A stretch of 64,000 bases of DNA, taken from contig NZ_CAXIQH010000001.1 in assembly GCF_964030975.1 (NCBI RefSeq), positions 434,001-498,000 on the forward strand. The letters run 5' to 3'. The DNA comes from Tisiphia sp964030975. Its GTDB lineage: Bacteria > Pseudomonadota > Alphaproteobacteria > Rickettsiales > Rickettsiaceae. Both the position numbers and the translations under genes were made by a program. This document shows positions 27,401 through 34,680 of this stretch, piece after piece; positions within the stretch are counted from its first letter, which is position 1, and each line of letters opens with the position of its first letter. The notes beneath the pieces are model-generated. The model saw nothing but the letters and a program-made list of their open reading frames with translations. It made no database searches and had not been told where the DNA came from.

Positions 27401-29203
27401 TTGAGTCAAAGCTGCTGTTTGTTGTTGTGATTCTTTGTTAGCATTTGCTAATTGCTCCTTATCTTTAACCGCTGCAGCAAGGTTATCCTGCACCACCTGT
27501 AAAGCTGTTTCTTTTTCAGCCAAAGCTGCTGTCTGTTGTTGTAAACTTTCATTAGCCGTCTGTAACTCTGCATTTCTTGCAGCCAAAGCTGTTTCTTGTT
27601 GTTGTGCAGCTTGCTCTGCTGTATCCTTTTGTCGAGTCAACTCTGCCATCTCAGTTTGAGCAGCTCGCTCCGCTGCAGCTTTTTGTTGATTCAACTCTGC
27701 GTTTTTTTTATCCAAATCTGCTATCTTCTCTTCTGATTCTTTTTTAGCCTTATTAGCATCTTCTAAGCTCCTCACCAACTGAAGCTTCTCTTTAACCTCT
27801 GCATCCAACTTAGCCTGAGCCGCATCTTTTTCTTTATTAATATCTTCTAACTTTTCAGCTGACTGCTTTTTCTCTTGCTCTAAGTTTGCCATCGTAGTTT
27901 CGTTAGCTTTAAGTGCTTCCTCTTTTTCTTTAGCTAAATCTGCTAATGCTTGTTGCTTCTCTGTTATTTCAGCTTCACGAGCCTTAGCCACTTCAACCAG
28001 CCCAGCTAAATTAGTATCCGCCTCATTTTGTTTGTTAGTTAAAGCTGCTGTCTGTTGTTGTAAACTTTCATTAGCCGCTTGTAACTCTGCGTTTTTTTCA
28101 GCCAAGTTTGTTTCTCTTGCATCCAAATCTGTTGCTTTTGTAGTCAACTCTGCTATGTTTGCAGTAGCCGCTGCTAACTTCTCCTCCAATTGAAGTTTTT
28201 CTTGAACTACTGCAGCCAACTTATCCTGAGCTTCAGTTTCTTGTTGAGTCGCTACTATCTCATTTTTTGAGCCTCTTTTAATCTCTGCTAATAGCTTGTC
28301 CTTCTCCATTATCGTAGCTTCGTGTGCTTTAACCTTAGCCTGTGCATCCTTTAACTCTGCTTCTTTTTGAACCAAGTCTGCCATCTGTTGTTGTGAATTA
28401 GCAGGCAATTCCTTTTGCACCTTTGAATCATCCTGTAAACCAGCTCCACTTTGTTGAGCTTGCTGATCTAATGAATTAGTTTTTATCTCAGGTTGTTTAG
28501 GCAATTGGGATTCTAGTTGTTCTAGTTTTTCAAATGCTAGTTTTTTCTTCGTGTATTCATTATCCAAATCATTTATGTTACTTTGCAACTCTGATAATTT
28601 TTCTTCAGCTGCTTCAACATCATCCTGTAATAGTTCAAGTTTTACAATATTTTCTGAACGTACTTGCAGTTCACTATCTTCTCCCCTTTGACCAATTTGG
28701 CTATCCGATTGTTTATTATCATCTGAAATTATTTCTTGTTGGCTTGAAGTCCTAGTTGCTTCACTTGGTGATTGATTAGTCTTTTGTGCAGAACTAGTAG
28801 TATTTTGATCTTTTGTTGTAGTAATATCAAGATTCTCACCATCATTCACATATTTTTTAGAATTCATTTGAGAATTTGTATTCTCTTGAGTATTACGATT
28901 ATTACTATCAATAATGTATTGTTCTGGGGTAGAATTGTTACTAGGAGCAGCTCTTTGTCCAGTATTTGATGAAGAATTTGAGTTACTTGAGCTATTATTA
29001 TCGTTACTATTATTATTTTGGGACTCTTCTATCTCTGCAGCTTGCTTCGCCACTTCTCGCTCAAGATCAAGTTTTTTCTTGTTTAGCTGATGTATTTCCC
29101 CAGCTTGTATTAAATTCATTTTTTGAAGTTCAGCTGGATTAATCTCCTTAGCATAAACAGAACTAAAAAATAATAGTATTATAAAAAAGTATAGTGTTTT
29201 CAT
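21494..29203 (-). CDS. Giant secreted coiled-coil repeat protein (2569 residues)
   Basis: The product starts with a clear Sec signal peptide (residues 1-18, ending SVYA before KE). Residues 60-175 are Asn/Ser/Gln-rich and disordered. Residues 180 to about 1700 are an almost uninterrupted heptad-type coiled coil rich in Ala, Glu, Lys and Gln, including a 239-residue block present twice in tandem. Residues 1720-2370 are 31 tandem copies of a 21-residue unit (consensus ATVKTEERKLTPQELEIKQRQ). The last 200 residues are Lys/Pro-rich. No transmembrane segment, autotransporter barrel or LPXTG-type anchor is visible, so it should be periplasmic or exported. It lies between the fusion-protein and RND pump genes, in the same direction. 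No known family is recognised beyond generic coiled coil. The reading frame is intact over 7.7 kb despite the repeats, which argues for selection. Confidence 0.85.
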   Translation of the reverse strand: MKTLYFFIILLFFSSVYAKEINPAELQKMNLIQAGEIHQLNKKKLDLEREVAKQAAEIEESQNNNSNDNNSSSNSNSSSNTGQRAAPSNNSTPEQYIIDSNNRNTQENTNSQMNSKKYVNDGENLDITTTKDQNTTSSAQKTNQSPSEATRTSSQQEIISDDNKQSDSQIGQRGEDSELQVRSENIVKLELLQDDVEAAEEKLSELQSNINDLDNEYTKKKLAFEKLEQLESQLPKQPEIKTNSLDQQAQQSGAGLQDDSKVQKELPANSQQQMADLVQKEAELKDAQAKVKAHEATIMEKDKLLAEIKRGSKNEIVATQQETEAQDKLAAVVQEKLQLEEKLAAATANIAELTTKATDLDARETNLAEKNAELQAANESLQQQTAALTNKQNEADTNLAGLVEVAKAREAEITEKQQALADLAKEKEEALKANETTMANLEQEKKQSAEKLEDINKEKDAAQAKLDAEVKEKLQLVRSLEDANKAKKESEEKIADLDKKNAELNQQKAAAERAAQTEMAELTRQKDTAEQAAQQQETALAARNAELQTANESLQQQTAALAEKETALQVVQDNLAAAVKDKEQLANANKESQQQTAALTQQQIDAQAKLQESENKIADLIKEQENAQAKLDAADKANKDTMAKNQLAQDEIEKNKKELENLAKEKDEALKAHETAMANLEQEKKQSAEKLEDVNKEKEAVQAKLDAEVKEKLQLVRSLEDANKAKKESEEKIADLDKKNAELNQQKAAAERAAQTEMAELTRQKDTAEQAAQQQETALAARNAELQTANESLQQQTAALAEKETALQAVQDKLAAAVQDKEQLANANKESQQQTAALTQQQTDAQAKLQESENKIADLIKEQENAQAKLDAADKANKDTMAKNQLAQDEIEKNKKELENLAKEKEEALKANETTMANLEQEKKQSAEKLEDVNKEKEAVQAKLDAAEQTKEQAEKALDEKGKELANTIKALNDKQTEAQAKLDAADKVYKDAITNLEQDNEQLAANLATVNGNIEDLNRQKVEKDAELQASNESLQQQKTALAGKDTELQAATANIAALNQEKDELDGIAKKREATIAEKDKELADAKQLAQTKQDQLVAELKDHETVLKELADIIKDSGAKIEDLARQKDAAEQAAKQQETALQAVQDKLAAAVQGKEEAEKNLAVVTESSQQQIASVTKEKEKLDELAKTHAAAMVEKDKTLELVQKDLELAKSKFEAEREKSVQENVLLHQRFEDVTKISEDKRKTLTEEQKDMQGKLKVAQDEIENNKQVSENLAKQKDELDRLVKDRETAIIEQEKKLADANKANEDSKVQIGALTKEKEEMDKVKEQLAKNLAEDQAKLDVADKANKDTMAKNQLAQDEIEKNKKELENLAKEKDEALKAHETAMANLEQERKQLAEKLADVNKEKEDVQAKLDAADKVYKDAMANLEQERKQSAEKLEDVNKEKEAVQAKLVEADKAYKDAMANLEQERKQLAEKLADVNKEKEDVQAKLDAADKVHKDAITNLEQDKEQLVQNLADANKDKDDSKVQIAALTQQQNETKAKLQESENKIASVTKEKEELDELAKVHEATIVERDKALADANEKSQQQIADLITKEDELKVIQDKLAEVNQAHEIAIAKQQDDAQNKLQGANTNYQADLAKQRDQLAVELKATQDKLNNARSKIAQNHQLLEAKPVDKKAVKASLTTNIANDNATSSKIGYANQKKEKEQELAQRQAQVKIEERKLASKEQNLAQRQATVKIEERKLASKEQNLAQRQATVKIEEKKLASKEQNLAQRQATVKIEEKKLATQELDITQRQTTVKTEERKLTPQELEIKQRQATVKTEERKLTPQELEIKQRQATVKTEEKKLTPQELEIKQRQATVKTEEKKLTPQELEIKQRQATVKTEERKLTPQELEIKRRQATVKTEEKKLASKEQNLAQRQATVKIEEKKLATQELDITQRQTTVKTEERKLTPQELEIKQRQATVKTEERKLTPQELEIKQRQATVKTEEKKLTPQELEIKQRQATVKTEEKKLTPQELEIKQRQATVKTEERKLTPQELEIKRRQATVKTEEKKLASKEQNLAQRQATVKIEEKKLATQELDITQRQTTVKTEERKLTPQELEIKQRQATVKTEERKLTPQELEIKQRQATVKTEEKKLTPQELEIKQRQATVKTEEKKLTPQELEIKQRQATVKTEERKLTPQELEIKRRQATVKTEEKKLTPQELEIKRRQATVKTEEKKLTPQELEIKQRQATVKTEERKLTPQELEIKQRQATVKTEERKLTPQELEIKQRQATVKTEEKKLTPQELEIKQRQATVKTEERKLTPQELEIKQRQATVKTEEKKLATQELEIKQRQATVKTEERKLASLGSSQFQNKKTKLIPTPNKVHKMELAKTLKTQEALKSSQGNQVIKSEQVTGERKELSAYSPSIKNPSKLPVLKGKGLALNNGSQVVINDQYQKSPQPKSEVAALKQEGGVQPLNNPRTTDETVIPNTNSLVKAEPTEEIAGLKKLKFEVISPTIIVGADISKVKQKGGVKNKDRSSITERKIPVIIPRAVEFKKTRLKKVGQP
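22094..24046 (-). repeat. 31 tandem 63-bp coding repeats with a 441-bp higher-order period
   Basis: The 1953 bp equal exactly 31 units of 63 bp (21 codons). Three unit types alternate (LAQRQ..., ITQRQ..., IK[QR]RQ...). Blocks of seven units repeat almost identically, so units 4-10, 11-17 and 18-24 form a 441-bp higher-order repeat. This pattern points to recent unequal recombination. Confidence 0.95.
26461..27894 (-). repeat. 717-bp tandem duplication inside the giant gene
   Basis: Landmarks recur 717 bp apart, for example ttctaagctcctcacca at 27044 and 27761, and gctaaattttctaac at 26499 and 27216. The unit encodes 239 residues. A partial third copy of the edge motif occurs near 25069. Confidence 0.85.
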
Positions 29204-29263
29204 TTGTCTAATTTATTTATCTATTTTAGTTCTTCAATATAAGTAAGGATAAGGTTAGCTATA

Positions 29264-29291
29264 TATATAGCAGATTTTTATAATCCACTAA
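29264..29291 (-). promoter_or_regulatory. Repeated promoter-like block ahead of the giant-protein gene
   Basis: On the minus strand TTAGTG (29286-29291), 16 bp, TATATA (29264-29269). The predicted leader is about 55 bases. It suggests that the giant gene has its own promoter rather than relying on the fusion-protein gene upstream. Confidence 0.55.
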
Positions 29292-29359
29292 TAGCTATTT
29301 TTATTATTTTTGCGTATTTCTTATTTTTTTTCATCCCCTATTTCAGTACATTTTAATTA

Positions 29360-30454
29360 TTATAATTCTGACCCAGTTGTCTTATCTTCAATCAGAACCT
29401 TAGTCCCATCATACAATCCCTTTTTGCCCGAAATAACCACTTGATCATTTGGTTTGATGCCACTAACTACCTCTACACTTTGACTATCACTATCACCTAT
29501 TTCAACCCTTACTTTTTTAGCTATATTATTCTCAATAACATAGACAAAATAATAGGATTCAAAGAAAATGGCTGAGTTTGGTAGTTTTATCCGTTGCTTA
29601 TTGCTATTGAAAATAACGTTTACATTAACAAATAAGCCCGGTGTAATTAAATTATCATCATTTGGAATAAACGTTTCAATATAGACTGAGTGATTCTTCT
29701 CTTGAGCAATTTCTGAAGTTTTAAAATCACTTAGTTTAAGAGCTAAATCTAAAGCAGGAATATAGATATTAACATAGCTATCCGGAGAACTTTTAAATTT
29801 CTGATAGTCGCTTTCATCGAGTTCAAATGCAACCTTGATAATATGAACATCATAAAGAACGGCAATTTTATCCTTCTGCATAACAAGCTCTCCGTTAGCA
29901 ACAAGTTTTCGTTCAACAATGCCACTTAACGGAGCAATAATATAATGATTGGTCTTGTCATCAAGTAATGTATAATATTTATGCTTAGAATCAAGGTATT
30001 CTATACGATGGTTTACATATTCTGTATAGCTAATGAGATTCTTATCTGATAACTGTTTCATTGCATTAGCTTTTTTCTCTTTAAGCCGATACTCTTCATT
30101 TGCAAGTTCAATCAGGTAGTCAATTTGCGTGGTATCTAATACTGCTAAAATATCACCTTTATTAACATAACTACCTATGGGCAAGTCAAGCTCTTTAATT
30201 TTCCCTGTTATATTAACTTTAACTGCATGTGTTTCATAGGGCAAGGTTTTTCCTGTTGTCACCAATATATCTTTTGTATCCTCTGAATACTGTGCCTTAA
30301 CCACTTCAACAGGAACTACAACAGATTGATTGTCAACTTGCCGAGCAACAATTTGTCTATTATCTATTTTTTTGATAAAAACTATCACCACAACAATCGC
30401 TATTGTAACAAATAATACCCCATATATAAACGATCTTCTACTCATTAAAACCAT
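29360..30454 (-). CDS. Membrane-fusion protein of the RND pump (HlyD/AcrA family)
   Basis: A 364-residue protein with one N-terminal membrane anchor (residues about 8-28) and a periplasmic body. The lipoyl (barrel-sandwich) halves flank a short coiled-coil hairpin: VKVNITGKIKELDLPIGSYVNKGDILAVLD and HYIIAPLSGIVERKLVANGELVMQKDKIAVL. The beta-barrel and membrane-proximal domains follow (VVSGIKPNDQVVISGKKGLYDGTKVLI). It should link the inner-membrane RND pump to an outer-membrane channel. A second possible start codon lies three codons downstream. The 156-bp gap to the giant gene holds a copy of the promoter-like block. Confidence 0.88.
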   Translation of the reverse strand: MVLMSRRSFIYGVLFVTIAIVVVIVFIKKIDNRQIVARQVDNQSVVVPVEVVKAQYSEDTKDILVTTGKTLPYETHAVKVNITGKIKELDLPIGSYVNKGDILAVLDTTQIDYLIELANEEYRLKEKKANAMKQLSDKNLISYTEYVNHRIEYLDSKHKYYTLLDDKTNHYIIAPLSGIVERKLVANGELVMQKDKIAVLYDVHIIKVAFELDESDYQKFKSSPDSYVNIYIPALDLALKLSDFKTSEIAQEKNHSVYIETFIPNDDNLITPGLFVNVNVIFNSNKQRIKLPNSAIFFESYYFVYVIENNIAKKVRVEIGDSDSQSVEVVSGIKPNDQVVISGKKGLYDGTKVLIEDKTTGSEL

Positions 30455-30741
30455 CTCTACCTACCTTAGAAGTCATAAGAAAATAATATTTATAAATTAG
30501 TTTCTTATAACTCTATGTTATTTGATTAAACATCCCTTAATTTATAAGAGTTATTTACTTTATAACTCCTAAAAGAATAGCGAAACCGACCTTTCTTTAC
30601 CTAATTCAAATTTTATCCGTTTTATCCGGTTTGTATAGTGCATTATATACATTAAAAACTCCTTGTCAAGTTAAATTCCAATTAGTAGGTTATTAAATAA
30701 ATACAAATTTGATGACTATTTTAACCCACAGTACCCTACAT

Positions 30742-31283
30742 TTTTTATTTTGTAGCGAAAGTGTAATTCGACATAATGTACCAATTTAAGGAAAAAAAAC
30801 CGATCTCTAACTGTCATTGCGAGGAGCCACTTTAGGCGACGAAGCAATTGTAAGTTAAAAGTATGATCCTGTCATACCTGCGAAAGCAGGTATCTAGCAC
30901 AACTGTCGAAAGTTAGAAGAGGAAGCGGTTTTAGATAGTGTGCTTTAAAAGTCGTATGTGGTCGACGTCATTGCAAGAAGACCGTAGATCGACGAAGCAA
31001 TCCATAAAAGTAAACACAAATGGATTGCTTCGTCGATCTACGGTCTTCTTGCAATGACGTCAACCACATACGACTTTTAAAGCACACTATCTAAAACCGC
31101 TTCCTCTTCTAACTTTCGACAGTTGTGCTAGATACCTGCTTTCGCAGGTATGACAGGATCATACTTTTAACTTACAATTGCTTCGTCGCCTAAAGTGGCT
31201 CCTCGCAATGACAGTTAGAGATCGGTTTTTTTCCTTAAATTGGTACATTATGTCGAATTACACTTTCACTACAAAATAAAAAT
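30742..31283. repeat. Near-perfect inverted repeat of about 540 bp
   Basis: Arms of about 262 bp (30742-31004 and 31021-31283) are reverse complements with only about three substitutions and one A/T-run length difference. The loop is 16 bases (31005-31020). The arms contain palindromic-repeat modules found elsewhere (GTCATTGCGAGG, GGTATCTAG, a GTTAGAAGAGGAAGCGG block). The surrounding gap 30455-31438 has no gene. Confidence 0.9.
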
Positions 31284-31346
31284 AGTTTTAATATATATTG
31301 TCACAAAATAATTAATAAATGTCAAGGGATTCTTAAGAACTTCGTA

Positions 31347-31392
31347 TTGTTAAATGAATAGGAATTAACCAATGCCCCTATTCATTCAACAA
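31347..31392 (-). terminator. Stem-loop downstream of rvhB6e
   Basis: TTGTTAAATGAATAGG (31347-31362) pairs with CCTATTCATTCAACAA (31377-31392) with one mismatch. It lies 47 bp past the rvhB6e stop. There is no T-run on the minus strand, so it may be an RNA 3'-end stabiliser rather than a strict intrinsic terminator. Confidence 0.45.
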
Positions 31393-31438
31393 TGTGGGAG
31401 ATATGCTAAATATTTAAAAAATGATTCTATAAATTGAT

Positions 31439-34400
31439 CTAATCTTTTTCATATTTAGACATTTTAGCAGCTAAGCGATATTGATTAATTCCATCAACAT
31501 GAGATTTAATTTCCTTTTTAATAAGCTCTTTTCTTCCTGCTATTTTCTTCAGTACTGCCTCACTATACTCTAAAGATTTATTATCACCATTAGCTTCAGC
31601 TTTTTCACGCATAACATCATAATATTCTTGTCTACGTACATATCTATCATCATCGATCATTCTTTGCTCAATCTTATGAGCATTATCAATCATTTCACGA
31701 GTTTGAGTATCTGTTGCTTTCTCTCTCATAAATCTTTCTCCCATTAATACCGGATTTTTTCCATCATTTTCACCTTGGGCAAGTGCATCATATACCTGGA
31801 AGGCAAGGTCTTTGTTGGTTAATTCTTCATAATAATCAACATCTGCTGTTCTACCCTGTAATTCAAGTCTAGCTAGATACTCAGGAGACGATATATCTTC
31901 CTGAACAGCAATGGTTTCTTTATTGATTTGTGTCTTAAGTTTTTGATATTCCAAAGATCGTTGTTCATCATTAAGTGATTCATTATGGGTTCTAAGTCTT
32001 GGATCATTATAATTAAAATCTTCCCACTCAGCTCCAGTCAGGTTACCCTCAAAAGCATCACGTAAATCTTTACCAACAATAGCAGTCAAGGCTTCCCGCT
32101 TTAATCCTTCATAACCCGCATATATTTTCTCTCCTATATTTCTACGTTTCCCATCACGTAACTTTCTCTTGTCATCAACACGCTTGTTCATCTCTTGCCA
32201 ACTTCTGAGAGGTGCTATATTCTTACCAAATAGCCCTACTCCTCTTTTTGACATTTCTTGATGCGAGTTCATATAAGCTTGCTGGAAATCTTTGGTAAAC
32301 TTTGCATCACTGGCTAATTCTCGTAAAGTCTTACCATCTTTAGTTTTCATTGACTCATTAAGTTCTTTCTTTTGATCTTCGTTAAGAGAATCATATTTCT
32401 TACCCGCCCCAAATTTAAGAGCTGCTAGATGATCCCGAACTTCTGAATAACTACCAGTAAATTCTTTAACTGACTCATCAGGTTTAATAGTTTTCATAAC
32501 CTCGCTAATAGCTCTTTGGTAATCACTTCCAGCTTTAACATTAACGTCTTTATAATCTATACCGTGCGTTCTTTTTACCTCACTTAAAACACTAGATTTT
32601 ACTGCTTTTGGGTCAAGTGCCTCTTGTGCTACCCCCCCCATCATCCATTCTTCATACTTACTGGCAACAAACATACTTGCCTTCTCAGTTACTTGATCTA
32701 CCCTTTGCTTGACAGCACCGAAAGCATAGTTTGCAGGTCTCTCTATTTGTTGCTGAATAGGGGTAAAGGCAGCTTGTCCAACTGCTTGTAAATTTGTTAA
32801 ATTACCTGATGTGTTAGATAAGAATTTAGCACTTGAAACAGCTATATCATTAAATTTACTTAGTAAATAAACACATACAAAAATTAACAATAATCCATCC
32901 AGCTGAACAAACTTACCATTAAAAAAGTTGTTAATTCTTGTTAAATCTTTGACTGGATCTAAAAATGGTAACTCAATATATCTATTCTCCTTACATTCAT
33001 AAGCTAAACATAGTTTGCCATTTGGTGAACCATCAGCTATACGATGATCGACAGGTACTAATATATCAGCTCTTGTTTTACTAAAATTGTTACCTTTCAT
33101 TGGAGATGGAAACCACCAATAAAATATCGAGTCACCAAGACTAGTATCTAGATCTTCATTAATACTACCAAATAATTCATTTATTGGCCCTAAATCTGGG
33201 AAGTCGTACTTACATACACCAAAACCAAGTGAAGAATATATCTCCGTTCTGATAATAATCGAAATAAACGCTAGACCAGTAAATAATATAATTGGTTGTA
33301 TAGCATATGAAATCAGCTGTCTTAACCAGTTCTCAAACAATGAGCGTGTGATACCAAATAACATAAAGCAAATGAATATGGGAGCCATTATGATAATCAT
33401 CCCAATAATTATCAATGCCGTAAGATATATAACAGTAGCCTTAAATACCATCATGAAGATATAATAAAGAGCAATCAGGAATAGAATTATATATATAAAC
33501 CCTAATGGGTCGACGAACAGTAATGAAAATAGTTTTGCCATAGTTTGTGGGGCAATCATCAAGCTTATAATACTCCAAGACCCAGGGCCTGTTGCAGCAG
33601 TTTGTTTAATTATTTGTAATATTTGCTCTACCCCTTCCACAAAAAACACAAATAAGTAATCATGGAAAAATTGCCAACTAATAGTAGAACTAAGTAAAGT
33701 TGATACTATACTAACTTTTACTATTCTAATTATTAATTCAGTATGTGTGAGATTAACATTGCCAATCAGAAAAGAAAATCCTGTAAATATAATATACAAA
33801 GTTAACAAAGCCGAAACAGATAGACGATACCCTGGTGTTTTAATAATATTCTCGTAAATTGCCCTAACTAGACCCTTTTCTTTATCGTTACCAAATAACT
33901 CAACTTTTATTAAATTTGTTAAAAAGTCAATAGGATCGGGTCTAGTGTCATTGACCCCAGATTTAATAACTACACGATACTGACCATTATTATCATCATA
34001 AAATTTATCTAATATCTTAAAATATAATGGAGATTTATCGTAGTCATTGTTATCAACATCTTCATATTGATAACTTATTCCTCCAGCTTTTACTAATTCA
34101 CCTCTTTTATTAAGGTCGTAAAAATTAACAATAGGCTCACCAAGATGTTTGGTAATTCCATCTGGTGCACGTTGTGTCTGCAATGAAATATTAGGGTCTG
34201 TACCACGCTCAGCAATTAATAAATATAGTCCCACTCCATTTTTAAATAAACATGGTGCATTACTAATTTTAGCATCCTTACTATTCGTACACATCCTACC
34301 ATCTATAAATTGGCATACTTGTAATCTCTTACAAAATTCAGATAAAGTATTTTTATTATTTTCCTGACCATACCATGCACACCAAGCTGATAACTCTGAA

Positions 34401-34654
34401 GGGTTATTCTTATCTCCTTTAACGAAGTCCCAGGTTTTTACCAATATAGTAAGTGGTTGACCATTTACATTATATCCACTATCAACCCAGGGAGCTGATT
34501 GATTATCTTGTTGTCCACTTAACTCTTCTTTCTTATATCTTGAAGAAATTACAAACTTTATAAAACCAAAATCATCTGCATCAATGCACCTATCCCCAGT
34601 ACACCCTGAAAGGCAAAATATAGAAATTAATAAAATAGTAAGGATATTCTTCAT
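31439..34654 (-). CDS. rvhB6e: Type IV secretion VirB6-like protein RvhB6e
   Basis: A 1071-residue member of the expanded VirB6 group. It starts with a signal peptide that ends in a lipobox (FCLSGC, with Cys18), then a hydrophilic domain of about 260 residues, a VirB6/TrbL core of about six membrane helices (around 275-470 and 585-610), and a long charged helical C-terminal domain of about 450 residues. VirB6 lies at the inner-membrane part of the channel in the Agrobacterium system. The extensions are typical of Rickettsiales and may face the periplasm or cytoplasm. It is the last gene of the cluster, 26 bp after rvhB6d. Confidence 0.88.
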   Translation of the reverse strand: MKNILTILLISIFCLSGCTGDRCIDADDFGFIKFVISSRYKKEELSGQQDNQSAPWVDSGYNVNGQPLTILVKTWDFVKGDKNNPSELSAWCAWYGQENNKNTLSEFCKRLQVCQFIDGRMCTNSKDAKISNAPCLFKNGVGLYLLIAERGTDPNISLQTQRAPDGITKHLGEPIVNFYDLNKRGELVKAGGISYQYEDVDNNDYDKSPLYFKILDKFYDDNNGQYRVVIKSGVNDTRPDPIDFLTNLIKVELFGNDKEKGLVRAIYENIIKTPGYRLSVSALLTLYIIFTGFSFLIGNVNLTHTELIIRIVKVSIVSTLLSSTISWQFFHDYLFVFFVEGVEQILQIIKQTAATGPGSWSIISLMIAPQTMAKLFSLLFVDPLGFIYIILFLIALYYIFMMVFKATVIYLTALIIIGMIIIMAPIFICFMLFGITRSLFENWLRQLISYAIQPIILFTGLAFISIIIRTEIYSSLGFGVCKYDFPDLGPINELFGSINEDLDTSLGDSIFYWWFPSPMKGNNFSKTRADILVPVDHRIADGSPNGKLCLAYECKENRYIELPFLDPVKDLTRINNFFNGKFVQLDGLLLIFVCVYLLSKFNDIAVSSAKFLSNTSGNLTNLQAVGQAAFTPIQQQIERPANYAFGAVKQRVDQVTEKASMFVASKYEEWMMGGVAQEALDPKAVKSSVLSEVKRTHGIDYKDVNVKAGSDYQRAISEVMKTIKPDESVKEFTGSYSEVRDHLAALKFGAGKKYDSLNEDQKKELNESMKTKDGKTLRELASDAKFTKDFQQAYMNSHQEMSKRGVGLFGKNIAPLRSWQEMNKRVDDKRKLRDGKRRNIGEKIYAGYEGLKREALTAIVGKDLRDAFEGNLTGAEWEDFNYNDPRLRTHNESLNDEQRSLEYQKLKTQINKETIAVQEDISSPEYLARLELQGRTADVDYYEELTNKDLAFQVYDALAQGENDGKNPVLMGERFMREKATDTQTREMIDNAHKIEQRMIDDDRYVRRQEYYDVMREKAEANGDNKSLEYSEAVLKKIAGRKELIKKEIKSHVDGINQYRLAAKMSKYEKD

Positions 34655-34680
34655 TTATAAAACCTAGGCTTAAATAGTAA

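Noticed and set aside
23808..28969. Several ORFs of 65-87 codons on the plus strand inside the giant gene
   Set aside because: They are antisense shadows of the repetitive coding sequence, with biased low-complexity translations (Phe/Ser/Cys-rich) and no ribosome-binding sites.
21494..29203. Autotransporter or type I secretion substrate
   Set aside because: There is no C-terminal beta-barrel, no GGxGxD calcium repeats, and the neighbouring transporter is RND rather than an ABC exporter; an N-terminal signal peptide is present.
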